Shown one piece after another: positions 43,876 to 54,837 of a stretch of 64,000 nucleotides of DNA (position 1 is the stretch's first letter; each line of letters opens with the position of its first letter). The DNA is taken from assembly GCA_002102555.1 (NCBI GenBank), contig MCFL01000022.1:248001-312000 (forward strand). The letters run 5' to 3'. A program made the position numbers and the translations under genes. Source of the stretch: Catenaria anguillulae PL171. Taxonomy: Eukaryota > Blastocladiomycota > Blastocladiomycetes > Blastocladiales > Catenariaceae. The notes under the pieces were generated by a model, which ran no database searches, was not told the DNA's origin, and saw nothing but the letters and a program-made list of their open reading frames with translations.

Positions 43876-44132
43876 TCAACAGCAGGAGTACGACCTCCAG
43901 CTGGTCGATTTCGTCTTGATCCTAAGTAGTATCACATCGATGACGATGTTTATCCTGTTCGGCCCCACACATTCAACTCGCCCCAGCTCTCTGGAGCGTC
44001 TCGCGTACAAATTCAATTGTTGGCGTCGTGGCACACGCTTTTTTTCCCACACTTTGCCAGCAAAACGGCGACATGACGGACAGTGTCGAGACCCAAAGCT
44101 CAATAATTGATTTCCTTCTTGCACACTGAGCA

Positions 44133-45100
44133 ATGAACCCGCTGACCATGCCGGCCACCGGTAGGCTTGCCGGGCATGATCCCCTCGCCGCCTCGACTCT
44201 ACCTCCCAACCTGCCCTTCGAACTCACTGAGTCGATCCTTGTCTATGTGCCGTTGCGCTTCACGCTGTCAATGATGCGCAGAATCACCAGGATGCAAGGC
44301 GGCCCCATTCAACGCCAATGCGCTGTGGCGCTCAACTTGATCTCGCCTCCGCGCTACTTTTCCAAGGTGTATTTATGTCCCTCGGCTCTCCAACAGCCTC
44401 GACCTGATCATGGCCAATGCCGCGCGTTTCGGGGCCGATTTTTTGCAAGTGTTACATGAACGTAGATTCAGGTTTGCGCCCGAGGTTGCATTTGCGTCGG
44501 CCACCAAGCACAACCGCGCGGATGTCCTACAATGGCTCGTGGCCACGGTGCCCGTCCCAAAGGGGGGAGGACTCTGCCGAATGGAAAGATCATCCGATGC
44601 TTTTGGCACTGGGAGCAAAGGCGTGGGATGCGCTCGACTTTCTGGCACATGTACGCCTGGTCCAATTGTGCGATCAAACCTTGATGGACAAAGAGCTTTC
44701 CCACCACTTGCGGACGCACGGGGATCGCGAGGTGTAGTCTATTGCGCTGTGGATCAAGGCGGCATAGATACGAGCTGCCTGCCTACGGCACACAAGTGAT
44801 TCAAGCGGCGTGCGAATTGAGGTGCACGTGTTGCAGGCGTGGGTGGACGGCAGCGATGGAGAGGATACTTGCCCAAGTATGTGGTTGAGGAGTTTTGCGC
44901 ACGCACAATTCGCTGCGGCGAAAACAAGATTGCGGTGCTGGACTGGGCTGTTGCGGTCGCGCGATGCCCAACGTGACCAAGTACGCCAGCGCTGTTGGGG
45001 ATGTGCAAGTGCTGGACTGGTGGAAGCAGAACAAGAGTTCCAACAGCCTCGCGTCTCATCGTCTCATCGGTGGACCCAGCAGATAAGATCCACGGGCAAG
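44133..45100 (+). pseudogene. Decayed WW-family copy
   Basis: ATG at 44133. LPFELTESILVYVPLRFTL and QCAVALNLISPPRYFSKVYL belong to the family start. After about 90 codons the frame breaks, and family blocks continue in other frames: RFGADFLQVLHERRFRFAPEVAFASATKHNRADVLQWL (44410-44530), AKAWDALDFLAHVRL (44610-44660), a VLDWAVA block near 44940 and QVLDWWKQN at about 45005-45032. At least three frame changes and an internal stop make this a true relic. It lies directly downstream of the intact copy at 42922-43875 in the same orientation, so it may be an old tandem duplicate. Confidence 0.75.
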
Positions 45101-45163
45101 AAGCTGGGCAAGAGGTGTTGCCAAAATTGTTTGCTGGTGGATTCTGATGTCCAATAGTCGAAT

Positions 45164-46068
45164 ATGCTAGCTGTCCGTTCCCCCGGTATGTGTTGCAATG
45201 CATATTGACTATCGATGAATACGAGCTATAACACGCAATTCCAGCAGCACCAGTCGATGAGCCGGTTACCAGCCTTCCGCCACCAGTGCTACCGACCCAA
45301 ACATTGACGGCGGCCTGCTCTAGAGCCGAGACCGTCATCGACGGACTGTGTATCGCCGCACGGTGCCCACGCCTCAAGGCAAAGGTCCAAGGTGTGGATA
45401 CTACGGCCCTCATCGACACCGGCTCCGAGGTTAATCTCAAACAAGAAGACCTCGTGACATTCTTGGAGGGAAAAGTCACGACCAGCCGCAAAATTCACAA
45501 GTTATCGACAGTGGACGGTACCGACACAAGCATGATGGGAGAATGGCGCACGAGTGTGGAGGTCGGTCCCGTGAGACAAGAATTCATTTTTCTTGTTGTA
45601 CGCAATATGCGATTCAAAGTTCTGCTTGGCGTTCCGTTTCTCGCCAGCATAGAAGCGACGCTGACTTTTGCGAGGCCGGAACTCAGCGCCGGAAGGGCTT
45701 TCGCCACGCTGACCTGCCGAGGAACAACAGTGGACGTCTCGGCGCCTGCTTCCGTTTCTCCCTTTCTCGTCGCCTGCGCCGAGGGTATAAAATGCAACGA
45801 CGACCCACCCCCTCCCACTTTCGGTGATCCATCATCAGTCGCAAGCTTCCCAGCTCACTCTCCTGCGCCAACTCATCCATCCATACTACTCCCGGTATCT
45901 GTCTCCTTGCTCTTGCGCCTCATCGACAAATTCATCTCACACGACTCCGTATCTGTTCATTCCCCTGAACGATACGCGTATCGAAGACCATGTCAACAAG
46001 ATCGTGGAATTGGTCACCATCATGGAAAGACCTACAACCAAATCGTCGCTGATCTCAAAAGACGCTAG
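45164..46068 (+). CDS. Stand-alone retropepsin-like aspartic protease gene (about 281 aa, two exons)
   Basis: Exon 1 at 45164-45185 (MLAVRSP) and exon 2 at 45245-46068 are joined across a 59-nt intron with a GTATGT donor and CCAG acceptor. The protein contains the retroviral-type protease motif ALIDTGSEVNL, the flap-region-like segment and VLLGVPFL (the ILG/ALG motif), typical of Ty3/gypsy-type gag-pol proteases. No gag zinc knuckle, reverse transcriptase, RNase H or integrase follows, and no long terminal repeats were seen. A TATAAAA string occurs inside the gene at 45786-45792. The C-terminal ~100 residues are low in recognisable content, and another frame there also looks protein-like, so the 3' structure is uncertain. 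It is either a domesticated protease or a retroelement remnant. Confidence 0.55.
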
Positions 46069-47198
46069 CGCACGTCCCCGACCAAGGGTAACATCTGGCT
46101 GGTATCACAAAATGCCATCCTCCACTCAAAGGCCGGGCAGCAGGTTACGGATGTGAATGCATCTCTTCAAATCTTTGACCAAGGTATCCCTCAACTCTCA
46201 CCTACTGTGGCGACTCAATTTACTCATCCTTAACATTGCAGTCAACACTTTGGCAGAGAATCCTTGTCCAGCTTTGTTGGCGGTTGACAGGGCAACTTTC
46301 AACTATCCAGATCTGTACCGTTCATTGCAAGTCTGGCGCCGCTGCAACGACAACATTCAATTCCACCTGGATATTCAATTTGGTATGCTCTTGCCATGCA
46401 GTTTCTTCAATGAACAGGATACAGACTGACACACTTTGTCGATTCTTCAGTACTGTTTTTGTTGACTGTGTCTGGGTGTATTGGTTCCTGAACTGAATAC
46501 ACGTTTCATCTAAGTCTGTGCGATGCTGAGACTTTTGGACTCTCTTATTGCTCTCAAGATGTTTGCTTGTCTTTAGGGTCTTATTATTGGAACAAACTAC
46601 GACCCAAGTTTGATATTTTTTTGCGCTGATTCCTGACTTACTCTAGCTGGCTTGCTTCCTACTGTCTTTGGCGCGTCATGTCTGGCAACATTGAACTGGC
46701 GCACCTCTCGGTCTATTTCCATACGTGTACTTGTCTCCACTCGATAACTGGCCTGCTTCTTACTGTCATTGGGGGTTGCCCTGTAGCAACTCAACGAGCG
46801 CGTGAGCGTGAGGCGCTTCTTTGAATTCTCGGTATGCGCCGCCTTTGTGCTCAAGCACTGCGGAATCGAGGACCCCATAATCACATTCTTTGTATTGGAG
46901 TATTTTTTCAATCGTTTCATCAACGGAGCCGCGAAACAAGCGAAGTAACGTTGAAGCGAGTGAGCGAGTCGCTCACGAGGAAATGGAAAAACAACCGTCT
47001 GGGAACTGGAAATGGAACGACAACAACATCCTGGGCGACACCAAATGCGCTTACGCCCGCATACGACTGTCGCGCTCGAAACCAACGATTTGCGGGAAAG
47101 GAACTTGAGGGTCGAAGAAATGGAACCATGTCAGACGGATAGAACAGAGACAGCACACAATTTGGGTCACTTCGCTGACACGACTCCTTGCGAGAAGA
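46069..47198. other. 1.1-kb region without a clear gene
   Basis: Open stretches occur on both strands. On the minus strand around 46795-46960 about 65 codons read plausibly (RLFRGSVDETIEKILQYKE and on), but there is no start and no matching neighbour. Nothing else was recognised. Confidence 0.35.
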
Positions 47199-48594
47199 TT
47201 AGTTGTTGCGACGGTTGGGCGACGACGAGCGACTGCGCTGCTGTTGCTGGTTGTTGGAGTTGGAGTTTGAGTTCGACGATTGTTGCTGCAACTGCTGCTG
47301 CTGTTGCTTGCTGGACGAGTTCTGCGACGTCGACGAGGGGCGGTTAGACGACGACGACGACGACAGGTTGGAGTTGAACTGGTTCGACTGGTTGCTGTTG
47401 CTGTTGCTCGACGAGCGGTTGTTGTTGCTGGGCGACTGCTGGCGCTTGTTGTTGCTCTGGGAATTGTTTGAGTTTGAATTCGTTGAGAAGAACGACGACC
47501 AGTCCACGTCCGAGTCTTTCGAGTTGGAGTTGGCCCACGAGCTGTTGCTGTTTTGGTTCGAGCTCTTGGATGATTGCGACTGCGAGTTCTGCGACCGGCT
47601 GTTTGGCGATTGCTGGCGGTTCGACGACGATGACGACAAGTTGTTCGACTGCGAGTTGCTCGAATTGAACGACGAGTTCTGGTTGGATTGGCTCGAACGG
47701 TTGCTCGGCGACTGTTGGCGGTTCGACTGCGAGTTGTTCGAGTTGAATGACGAGTTTTGGTTCGACTGGTTTGAGCGGTTGCTCGGGGATTGCTGACGGT
47801 TGGATGAGGCGTTGTTATTACTGTTGCTGTTGTTTTGCGACAGACGCGAAGCACTGCTCGGCGACTGCTGACGGTTGCTCGACGACGACTGCTGCGACGA
47901 GCTGTTTTGTTGCTGCTGCGAGTTGAATCCGAACGAGTTGTTGGACTGCTGGTTCGAGTTGGATTGGTTCGAGCGGTTGTTGCTGTTCGGCGATTGCTGA
48001 CGGTTGGACGACAAGCTGTTGCTATTGTTCTGCGACGACGACGACGACGACGACAACTGGTTCAAGGGCGAGCACAAGTTGCGTGAGGGCGACTGTTGGC
48101 GGTTCGACGAGCTGTTTGACTGCGAGTTTTGGCTCGATGACGACGACGACCAGTTGTTGGATTGCTGGTTCGAGTTGGAGTTGGACGAACGGTTGTTGCT
48201 GTTACTGTTACTGTTGGACGACGAGTTTTGCTGGTTGGACGAGTTCAAGTTGCGACTCTGGGCGGAACGGCCACGGTTGAGTTGCGATTGATCGTCATTG
48301 TTGTTTGACGACGACGAAGACTGGTTGTTGGACGACTGCTGACGGTTGGGTGAGTTGGAGCGACTGTTGTTGTTGTTGCTGTTGTTGCGGTTAGACGAGC
48401 TCGAAGACGAGGACGAGTACGACGAAGAGGAGGGCAATTGGTTGGACAACCATTGCGGGACACGCGAGTCATCAAAGAGCCACGCGCCAGAGTTGAACGC
48501 GTCGTCTGGATGCTCGCGAACGGGCGACGAGCGGTACACTTGAGCGTTTTGGTTGCTCGACGACTGACGCGACTGTTGCGACGGCGACGAGTTG

Positions 48595-48633
<39 letters not shown>

Positions 48634-48800
48634 TGCTGTTGCTTTTGCGAGGGCGACTGCGAGCGTTGGCGCGCCTGCTGGTTTTGGTTCTGTTGGTTTT
48701 GACTTTGGTTTTGCGACAGTTTGGAGTTGAGCGATTGCTGCTGGCTCTGCTGCACGGACTGGACTGCCGAGCGTTGAGGGGAGGGAGTGGTGCGACCCAT
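47199..48800 (-). CDS. Gln/Asn/Ser-rich prion-like low-complexity protein (533 aa)
   Basis: ATG at 48800 (MGRTTPSPQRSAVQSV); an in-frame ATG at 48980 would add 60 residues unlike the rest. Composition is overwhelmingly Ser, Asn and Gln, with a run of about 16 Gln near residue 53. The short motif RQQSP occurs seven times, each a potential proline-directed phosphorylation site. The only segment with hydrophobic anchors is DDAFNSGAWLFDDSRVPQWL (around residues 95-115), and one acidic-aromatic motif, DSDVDWSSFF, lies in the C-terminal third. No domain is recognised. Such composition is typical of prion-like, phase-separating RNA- or transcription-related proteins, but the function cannot be deduced. 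The frame has no stop over 533 codons. Confidence 0.75.
48597..48652. repeat. CTG/CAG trinucleotide tract encoding polyglutamine
   Basis: Nearly pure CTG repeats with a few TTG interruptions; on the minus strand these are CAG/CAA codons for the glutamine run of the low-complexity protein. Such tracts change length easily. Confidence 0.9.
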
Positions 48801-49448
48801 GATGGCAGTTTGGGAAGTGTCAGTAAAGATGTGAGAGAGGAGCAGAAAGGGGGAACGCGTGAGAGGACAGCCGGGTGATGAGATTCGAGTGAGGGAGGTT
48901 GCTGGGGAAGGCGGCGCCTTTTTGTCTTGTTTCCATCTGTCACCCTCGAATCGAATCGCCGAGATCTGCTGGCGTGGCAAGTACTAGTGTGCAGCTTGCC
49001 AGGGAAATAGACTCTTGATGTGTTGAGCCAAAAATGGGTCCTCAAGTAGCTGCGCTTGGAAACTGTGTTGGGTTGGACGGTTCGTTGATAATGTTTGCAC
49101 TTTTTGTCCACGTCGAGTTGCTAGACCCAACGCGCGTCACAACCCCCACAACTCGCTTTCACTTTTGAGACCAAACTTTCTCAAGCACGGTGCTCGACGA
49201 AAACAGCAAGACAAGGTGTGAGTCCGTGGGTCCTGATTGAAGGCTCGCACAGTAAGCCGCGGAGGCTGAGTTGTGACTGGGTCGGATGCGGAGTGTTGGG
49301 GAACAAACAAATGAGGGAGGTTGTGCAAACTCAAGACATGTCAAATACGAAAATAGGTTTGTACAGGCAACGTGGGGGGGCGAACGAACAAAAGCAAGAC
49401 AGGCAACAGCCCCAAAATGGCAGGAAGCAACGAGCTTCCACCCATGAA
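48801..49448. other. Intergenic region upstream of the Q/N/S-rich gene
   Basis: Holds the promoter of the low-complexity gene and the 3' flank of the amino-acid transporter. No coding region is recognisable. Confidence 0.4.
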
Positions 49449-51223
49449 TCAATGGTACACAGCTTGCATCGTCAAGCAGCAAACCATAATCACAACACCA
49501 GTCACAGTCATGCCAACCGATCCAACCTTGACCCAGTTCCATGGCTGCTTCTCGTACAGCTTGTAGTAAAACAAGCCTGGCAAGATGTAGCAAATGGTCG
49601 TCGAACCGGTTGCGCCAACCACAGACAGGACGCGATCCAAGGACGACACGGTCAGCGCCACAAGCAGCGACAGCGTAATAATGCACGTCGTTACGGTCAT
49701 GTGCAACATGGCATCGCCCAGCAGCCAATGCGGCGGCGTCGTGGTCCCGTCGACCGTATCGACCGTGATGGCCGATGTCATGGAAGATTCGCCAATGGCT
49801 TGCGCGGTAGAAGCAGGCGGCGCAAGCGTGTTGACCGGATGCGGGTTGGCAAGCGGGCGAGGATCATCTTGTTCCACGGACGCATAGCTTGGGCTGACGG
49901 GCAAGAGGAGCGGCTGGCGCTCGGTACCGGCGACGGTGGGTGAGGTTTGGCCTTGGCGCTGCTTATGGATGTATGAGACAATCTTGATGATGGATGCACG
50001 GCACGGGTGGGCTTGAATCGGGTAGCTGAAGACAAACAGAATCGCCAGGGCGAGGCGGCCGTATGTGACAAGTGGAATGGCAGGATCTGTCGATGCGTAC
50101 GAGTACAAGTGGGTGAGTCCATGCGCCAACAAAGAGCAAGACCGAGCAGTCGCGAGGAGACCACGTACACATGCGGATAATGTTGCCTGCAACCGAGTCG
50201 CCGTACATGAGATAGCCCAGCGATCCAATGACGTAGTAAATGACGAGCGCAGCCGAGATGGAGGTGGAAATGACCACATTGAGCTTGGACTGCGAATTGT
50301 CCGAGATTTCGTTGTACACGGCAAAAATGTTTTGATGGCAGCTGTAGAGACGTAGAAGATTGAGTCATTTGAGACATGGCGCATGGCAGGACCATGGGCA
50401 AATAAAGAGACTCGTACGTGAAGGCGAAAACAAAGATGGGCAAGGCCTTGAAGAACCCGGGCGTCAACCGCACAAACTCAATCTCGCCAGGCGTCAATGG
50501 ATACTCGGGACTCACGAAAAAGTAAATGACGATGCCAACGAGGTACGCAACGGCCCCAAGTGCCACCATGGACGTGTGTCGAAGCGAGTTGAGCTGCTTG
50601 GCAAACGACAAGGGCGTCACAATGCCAATTGCGAAAACGATCCAAAACGTGCGCGACAACCAAAGGGAACCGCGAGCACCTTCGCCCAAGACACCGGCCA
50701 TGACTTCAGGCATCAAGTCACCAATCACGACCAGGTAGGACGACGCAACGCCAAAGCACTTGATACCAATGGCCGCGTCAAAGTACACGGCGGCATGCGG
50801 GTATGTGATTTCGGAAAGAGAAAAGAAGGAGGAGTGCGCTCGAGGTTGGCGTGGACCACCGCATGTTTCTGATTCGCTGCCGGGCAAGTAGCGGGCCACG
50901 TGAGTGAGAAGCCAAAGACCGAAAGCAGCAGCGACACCCGAAAAGAGAACCATGCCAAGACCAACACCTAGCCCCACGGTGGCAATGGCGTACGGCATGG
51001 CCAGCATCCCGGACCCCAAGATGGTGTTGGAGATGTTGATGATGCCACCAAACACGGTCCCCTTTGGAAGCAAATCAGAGCGAGCCGTTGTCGTCGTGGG
51101 CGAGACTGGAAGCGGCTCATTGGGATCGGCGGCAAAGATGGCCGTACTGACGGAATGCGCTGACCGAGCTGGAGACCCAGGTGGGTTGGAGGAAGAAGCC
51201 GAGGACAGTTCTGTGCGCGCCAT
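49449..51223 (-). CDS. AVT-type vacuolar amino-acid transporter (538 aa, three exons)
   Basis: Exons 51223-50418, 50341-50169 and 50086-49449 with introns of 76 and 82 nt. The signature PKGTVFGGIINISNTILGSGMLAMPYA is helix 1 of the AAAP family (SLC32/38). Further helices include LGVGLGMVLFSGVAAAFGLWLL, YLVVIGDLMPEV, FWIVFAIGIVTPLSFAKQL, FAFTCHQNIFAVYNEI (rebuilt over intron 1), VVISTSISAALVIYYVIGSLGYLMYG and YPIQAHPCR. A long hydrophilic loop follows, then three more helices. AVT5/6/7-type proteins export amino acids from the vacuole. The frame is open upstream to 51700, which would add a 159-residue N-terminus; I prefer MARTELSS at 51223 but cannot exclude the longer form. Confidence 0.88.
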
Positions 51224-52344
51224 TGTGTAGATGGTGTTGAGGGCAGCGTCAATGTCTTGATCGACCAGGGTGAGATGGCTGTTGGAGGAAATGACGCGAG
51301 AGTGTGCAGCGGTTGCAGCTGTATGGGAGTGGGAATGGAACAGAGGAAGCGGTGGCTGCTGAACTTTGGGTCCGAGGTCCAGTGCAGAGGAAACAAGAAC
51401 GAGAACACAGGCGATGATTCGAGGAAGCCAGTAAGTACTGCGGATGGGGATCTTTGGGGCCGATGCGGGAGCGCTCGAGGAAGCGAACGAGCGTGCTTGT
51501 TGCAGTTGATGGCACGCAAAACTCGGCACAGGGGAGGCAGCAGCAGGGGAGGCAGCTGGAACGGCTCTCTGGTGGAGCACAGGATTGACGGCAAGGACAA
51601 CGGCTGGAGCAACAGACGAATTCGCAGACACCTCGAGCTCTTCACAACTTGATGATTGGGGATTGTGCGGTTGGTGATCAAATTGCATGGGCAGAATCAC
51701 GTTTTACATGTGTCTCTGCAGTCGGTTGCATATGCATCGTCTTTACTTGTTGCTTGCCTGTTTTTGCTGGTTCCACTCAGCTGTAAAGTCCCGACGACAC
51801 GCGGTTTTCGTTTTTGGGGGATGAGCCGAGACGCGAGCGGCGATCCCTTTGTTGGCCGCCGATCTGTTGGCCGCCACAGCCATCTGAATGCACACCACGC
51901 CAAGGCCACTTCCATCATGTGCTAATCCTCTCGTGCTGAATAGCCACACTATAACATATTCAAAATGGTCAGTCAGTTTCCCATCCATGTATCCTCCAAC
52001 CATGCAATCCCACCCTGGAAATCCAATGGAATCATGCCGAACGGCCGACCGACCCGACTCGTGGCCAATCACCTTCGAAACGAGTGTCCCGAACTTGCAC
52101 AACACGCCGGCGCACCGACTCTCCTCGTCCTCGCCATGTGAAACTGCGACGCTTGTGTTTTCTATGACTCGAATGCCAGACGATTGTTGTGAGCGGATTC
52201 TCCAACTTGCGACGCACAGTGCGCAAGCCTGCACTGGCAGCCATCGGCCCGTCGGTCCCGGTCGGTCGACATGATTCCATCCATTCCATTCAGGCTCGAG
52301 CGCAATGCAGACTCAACGTAATCCATGTCACTGACCGGCCACTC
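51224..52344. other. Region between the transporter start and eS25
   Basis: Includes a possible N-terminal extension of the transporter (51224-51700) and the divergent promoters of the transporter and eS25. No other gene is supported. A first exon of eS25 could lie here. Confidence 0.4.
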
Positions 52345-52748
52345 ATGTCCGACATGGTCCTGTCCCCCAAAATCAAACAGGCTCCCGCAAAGAAGAAGTG
52401 GTCTAAGGGCAAGGTCAAGGACAAGGCCAACAACGCCGTCACCCTTGACAAGGCTACCTACGACAAGATCTACAAGGGTGCGTCATCCTCGTCGTTGAAA
52501 TTTCTCGTTGGCAAGACGTTGGTTGTTGACCCTGAACGTGTGTCGGATTGCCTATTTTCACAGAGGTCCCCACCTGGCGCCTCATCACCCCCTCGGTGCT
52601 CGTTGACCGTCTCCGCCTCAACGGCTCCCTCGCCCGCGTTGCCCTCAAGGAGCTCGCTGACAAGGGTGAGATCAAGCTCGTGTCTGCCCACGGCTCCCAG
52701 CTCATCTACACTCGCTCCACCATTGGTGCCGAGCCCGTTGCTGCCTAA
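52345..52748 (+). CDS. RPS25: 40S ribosomal protein eS25 (about 105 aa, at least two exons)
   Basis: Exons 52345-52477 and 52564-52748 with an 86-nt intron (GTGCGT donor, CACAG acceptor). [32 protein letters not shown] spans the junction. It is followed by [45 protein letters not shown], the eS25 winged-helix domain. The protein is a small-subunit protein at the head of the 40S that contacts IRES elements and tRNA. The N-terminus is uncertain. AAACAG at 52375-52380, just before GCTCCCGC, could be an intron acceptor, with the true start in an upstream exon; otherwise it begins [12 protein letters not shown]. Confidence 0.92.
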
Positions 52749-53250
52749 ATAACCCAAGTTGTTTTGTTTCTCCCACCAAGAAAAATGAAATAACGATTAT
52801 TGTGGTTTGGCAATCTGATGCGGATTCGTCGGATGCATCCATTGCTGTTCGTCGAGGCGTAATGTATATTGTTCTGCCGCCCACTCGTACTGCACACGGC
52901 CTCTCCGGATGCCGCACTTGAAATTGCATGTTTCGGCGAGTGTCGCAGTCATCCCCGTGCTCCCAACGGTTCCCGTGTCCTGCTCTTGAGGACATATGAA
53001 GAAGAAGAAGAATGTTTCAGCAATTTGTGCAAGAGATTTGTGTGTATTGGCTATGAACGAGCATGTCAGAAACTAGTTTAAACGAACAATGGATAAATGG
53101 AACGAACTCACGAAGCATGCAACGGGGTCGACGAAACTGATCCAAACGGTCCAGGATAGTAGTAAACATCAACAGAGCGTTTGCTGAGCATTGCCGAATG
53201 GAATCCAAGGTGAATGTGAATGACCGTCTAGACTTGTTGACCCACCAATC
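52749..53250. other. Short intergenic region
   Basis: 3' flank of eS25 and 3' side of the decayed WW-family copy. Nothing recognisable. Confidence 0.4.
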
Positions 53251-54410
53251 CTATGTCTGCTTCCATTGGACTGATGCAAGCATATCCTGAAGGACGCGAT
53301 CCTTGGCAAAGAAGATAGAGACTCCGCTTTCATGCACCACTTGTACAAGGCCGGACTTTGACGCTTCGCAAAGTGCGCGCTCGCAATCATAGTAAATAAC
53401 CTCACAGCCGCGGTGGTCCATCGACTTCCAGTGGCGACTCCAAATCTTGAGCAGCTCCAGGTCGCCTTCAAGGCGGCCGGCGCGCTCAGCCGAGTACGAG
53501 CGACTCATGATCCAGTTCTTCATGAGCTACATGCACCTTATTGACAATCCGTTTCTGCTTTAGACGCTACCACACAAGCACATCAAGATTCCCTTCATTG
53601 CTCGCATACTCGGCCACGTTTGGAAGCACCCATTCGTAGTCGAGCATCCAACTCAGCAAAGCAAACACCGGTCCACGCCCGCTAATCGCCGCCAAACACA
53701 GGGCGTCATGATCCAAGTCCACGAGGGTGCCGCCTAGATGGCGGTCGACCCAATCATCCAGCATTTGCACGGATCCCAGCTTGCACATTAGCACCTTCAG
53801 CAACTCTTGCTCTTTATCCGCTGCCTCATCCACGAGCCATGCTCTAACGAACGAATTCAAGCGGTCGCTCGGCTTGTATATCAATCATTTGGCCCAGCTC
53901 ATCCGGCGATACGTCATCGCGATCGAATCCCCAAAGGTCCGCCGTGGCCAACCAATTCAGCTCGTCCCAAGTTTACGCTTCAATAATAGACTTGATTGAA
54001 AAGCTCTGGCCCTCGTTAAGACGATAGAGCAGCTCTTCGCTGTCCAACCATTCCAAGTTATCCACTCGGTTGTGCCGCATGGCGGCAGCGAACGCATCTG
54101 CAACCGAGAATGCATCAAAACCAAGGGAATAGAGCCCCTGCAAGAAAACGTCTTCAAAAATCGACGGATTTGCAATGACAACTCAACGCCATTGAGCAGG
54201 CGAGGCACAAGAACACGAATCCTGGTACGTGAGGAGACATGACATTTAACGCGGCCGCGCAAGTGTCGTGCACCATTTTTAATTGAATTTGGTCGTATTC
54301 TTCGAACTTATGGAGCGGGGAACGTAAAACGACGTGAATGAGGAAGTCCTTGTGGGAGAGCCGGACGGGCGGCAGATCTGTTGATGGCAGCGGCGGGTGG
54401 GGCGATTGTG
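53251..54410 (-). pseudogene. Decayed WW-family copy with several frame changes
   Basis: From right to left (5' to 3'): a start-like block LSHKDFLIHVVLRSPL and TCAAALNVMSPHVPGF near 54250-54380; RVLVPRLLNGVEL in another frame near 54170-54220; FAAAMRHNRVDNLEWL near 54050-54090; LGSVQMLDDWVDRHL, SGRGPVFALLSWMLDYEWVLPNVAEYASNEGNLDVLVW near 53567-53790; and LEGDLELLKIWSR and YDCERALCEASKSG near 53350-53470. The order matches the 666-residue gene at 996-2996, including the LEFLKFW and YDCDKALCQA blocks of its middle region. At least three frame changes are present and there is no ATG at the start. It is an old relic. Confidence 0.75.
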
Positions 54411-54837
54411 CCGTCAACGGCTGTTTCTATGGTGTTTTATTGCATTGCTAGAAGTGTGCGGTAGTGGGGAGTACTGAAAGATGCGGCATTCACAATACTT
54501 CAATTTGATCGACACTTGAGGATTTGAGGCCGAGTCTTCTCATCCCTCAATCGTGTGGCCCTCTCGATCAGTTCAGAGTCCTGAATGTGACTCGACTGCA
54601 AAGCCGTTTATCGCAGCCCTTCGCCAACTTGGCTCCCGCCGCCTCCCTACCTTCGAGTTGTCGCCTCGGCCAGACGTTCAACTTTTGTTTGCGGATTGCT
54701 TTGCGACATCATTCCATCGATCACGGGAGAGCCAGGCGAATATGTAGAAATGGATGTACATTACAGAGAAAGTCTATACCACAGCTCGAGTGTGCAGAAA
54801 GAGCGTCAACCATACCGTCCAATTCCTCAAACCAGTC
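54411..54837. other. Intergenic region
   Basis: Former promoter side of the WW-family relic and 3' flank of the attractin-like gene. No gene is recognised. Confidence 0.4.

Noticed and set aside
45286-46068. Retropepsin region as a complete retrotransposon
   Set aside because: No reverse transcriptase, RNase H, integrase, gag zinc knuckle or LTR pair is visible within reach. A short TGGTATCA string near 46098 resembles a primer-binding site start but is too short to count.
47203-47796. Antisense frame rich in Leu, Asp, Cys and Arg opposite the Q/N/S-rich gene
   Set aside because: A shadow of CAG/AAC/TCG-rich codons. The sense strand has an ATG and a continuous prion-like frame, and the antisense shows only low-complexity residues.
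48597-48652. Trinucleotide tract considered as a CRISPR-like or tandem non-coding array
   Set aside because: There are no spacers or longer repeats; it is a coding polyglutamine tract in a eukaryotic genome.
51888-52274. Open frame upstream of eS25
   Set aside because: Composition is rich in Ser, Thr and Pro without domains, and it overlaps the divergent promoter; probably chance.
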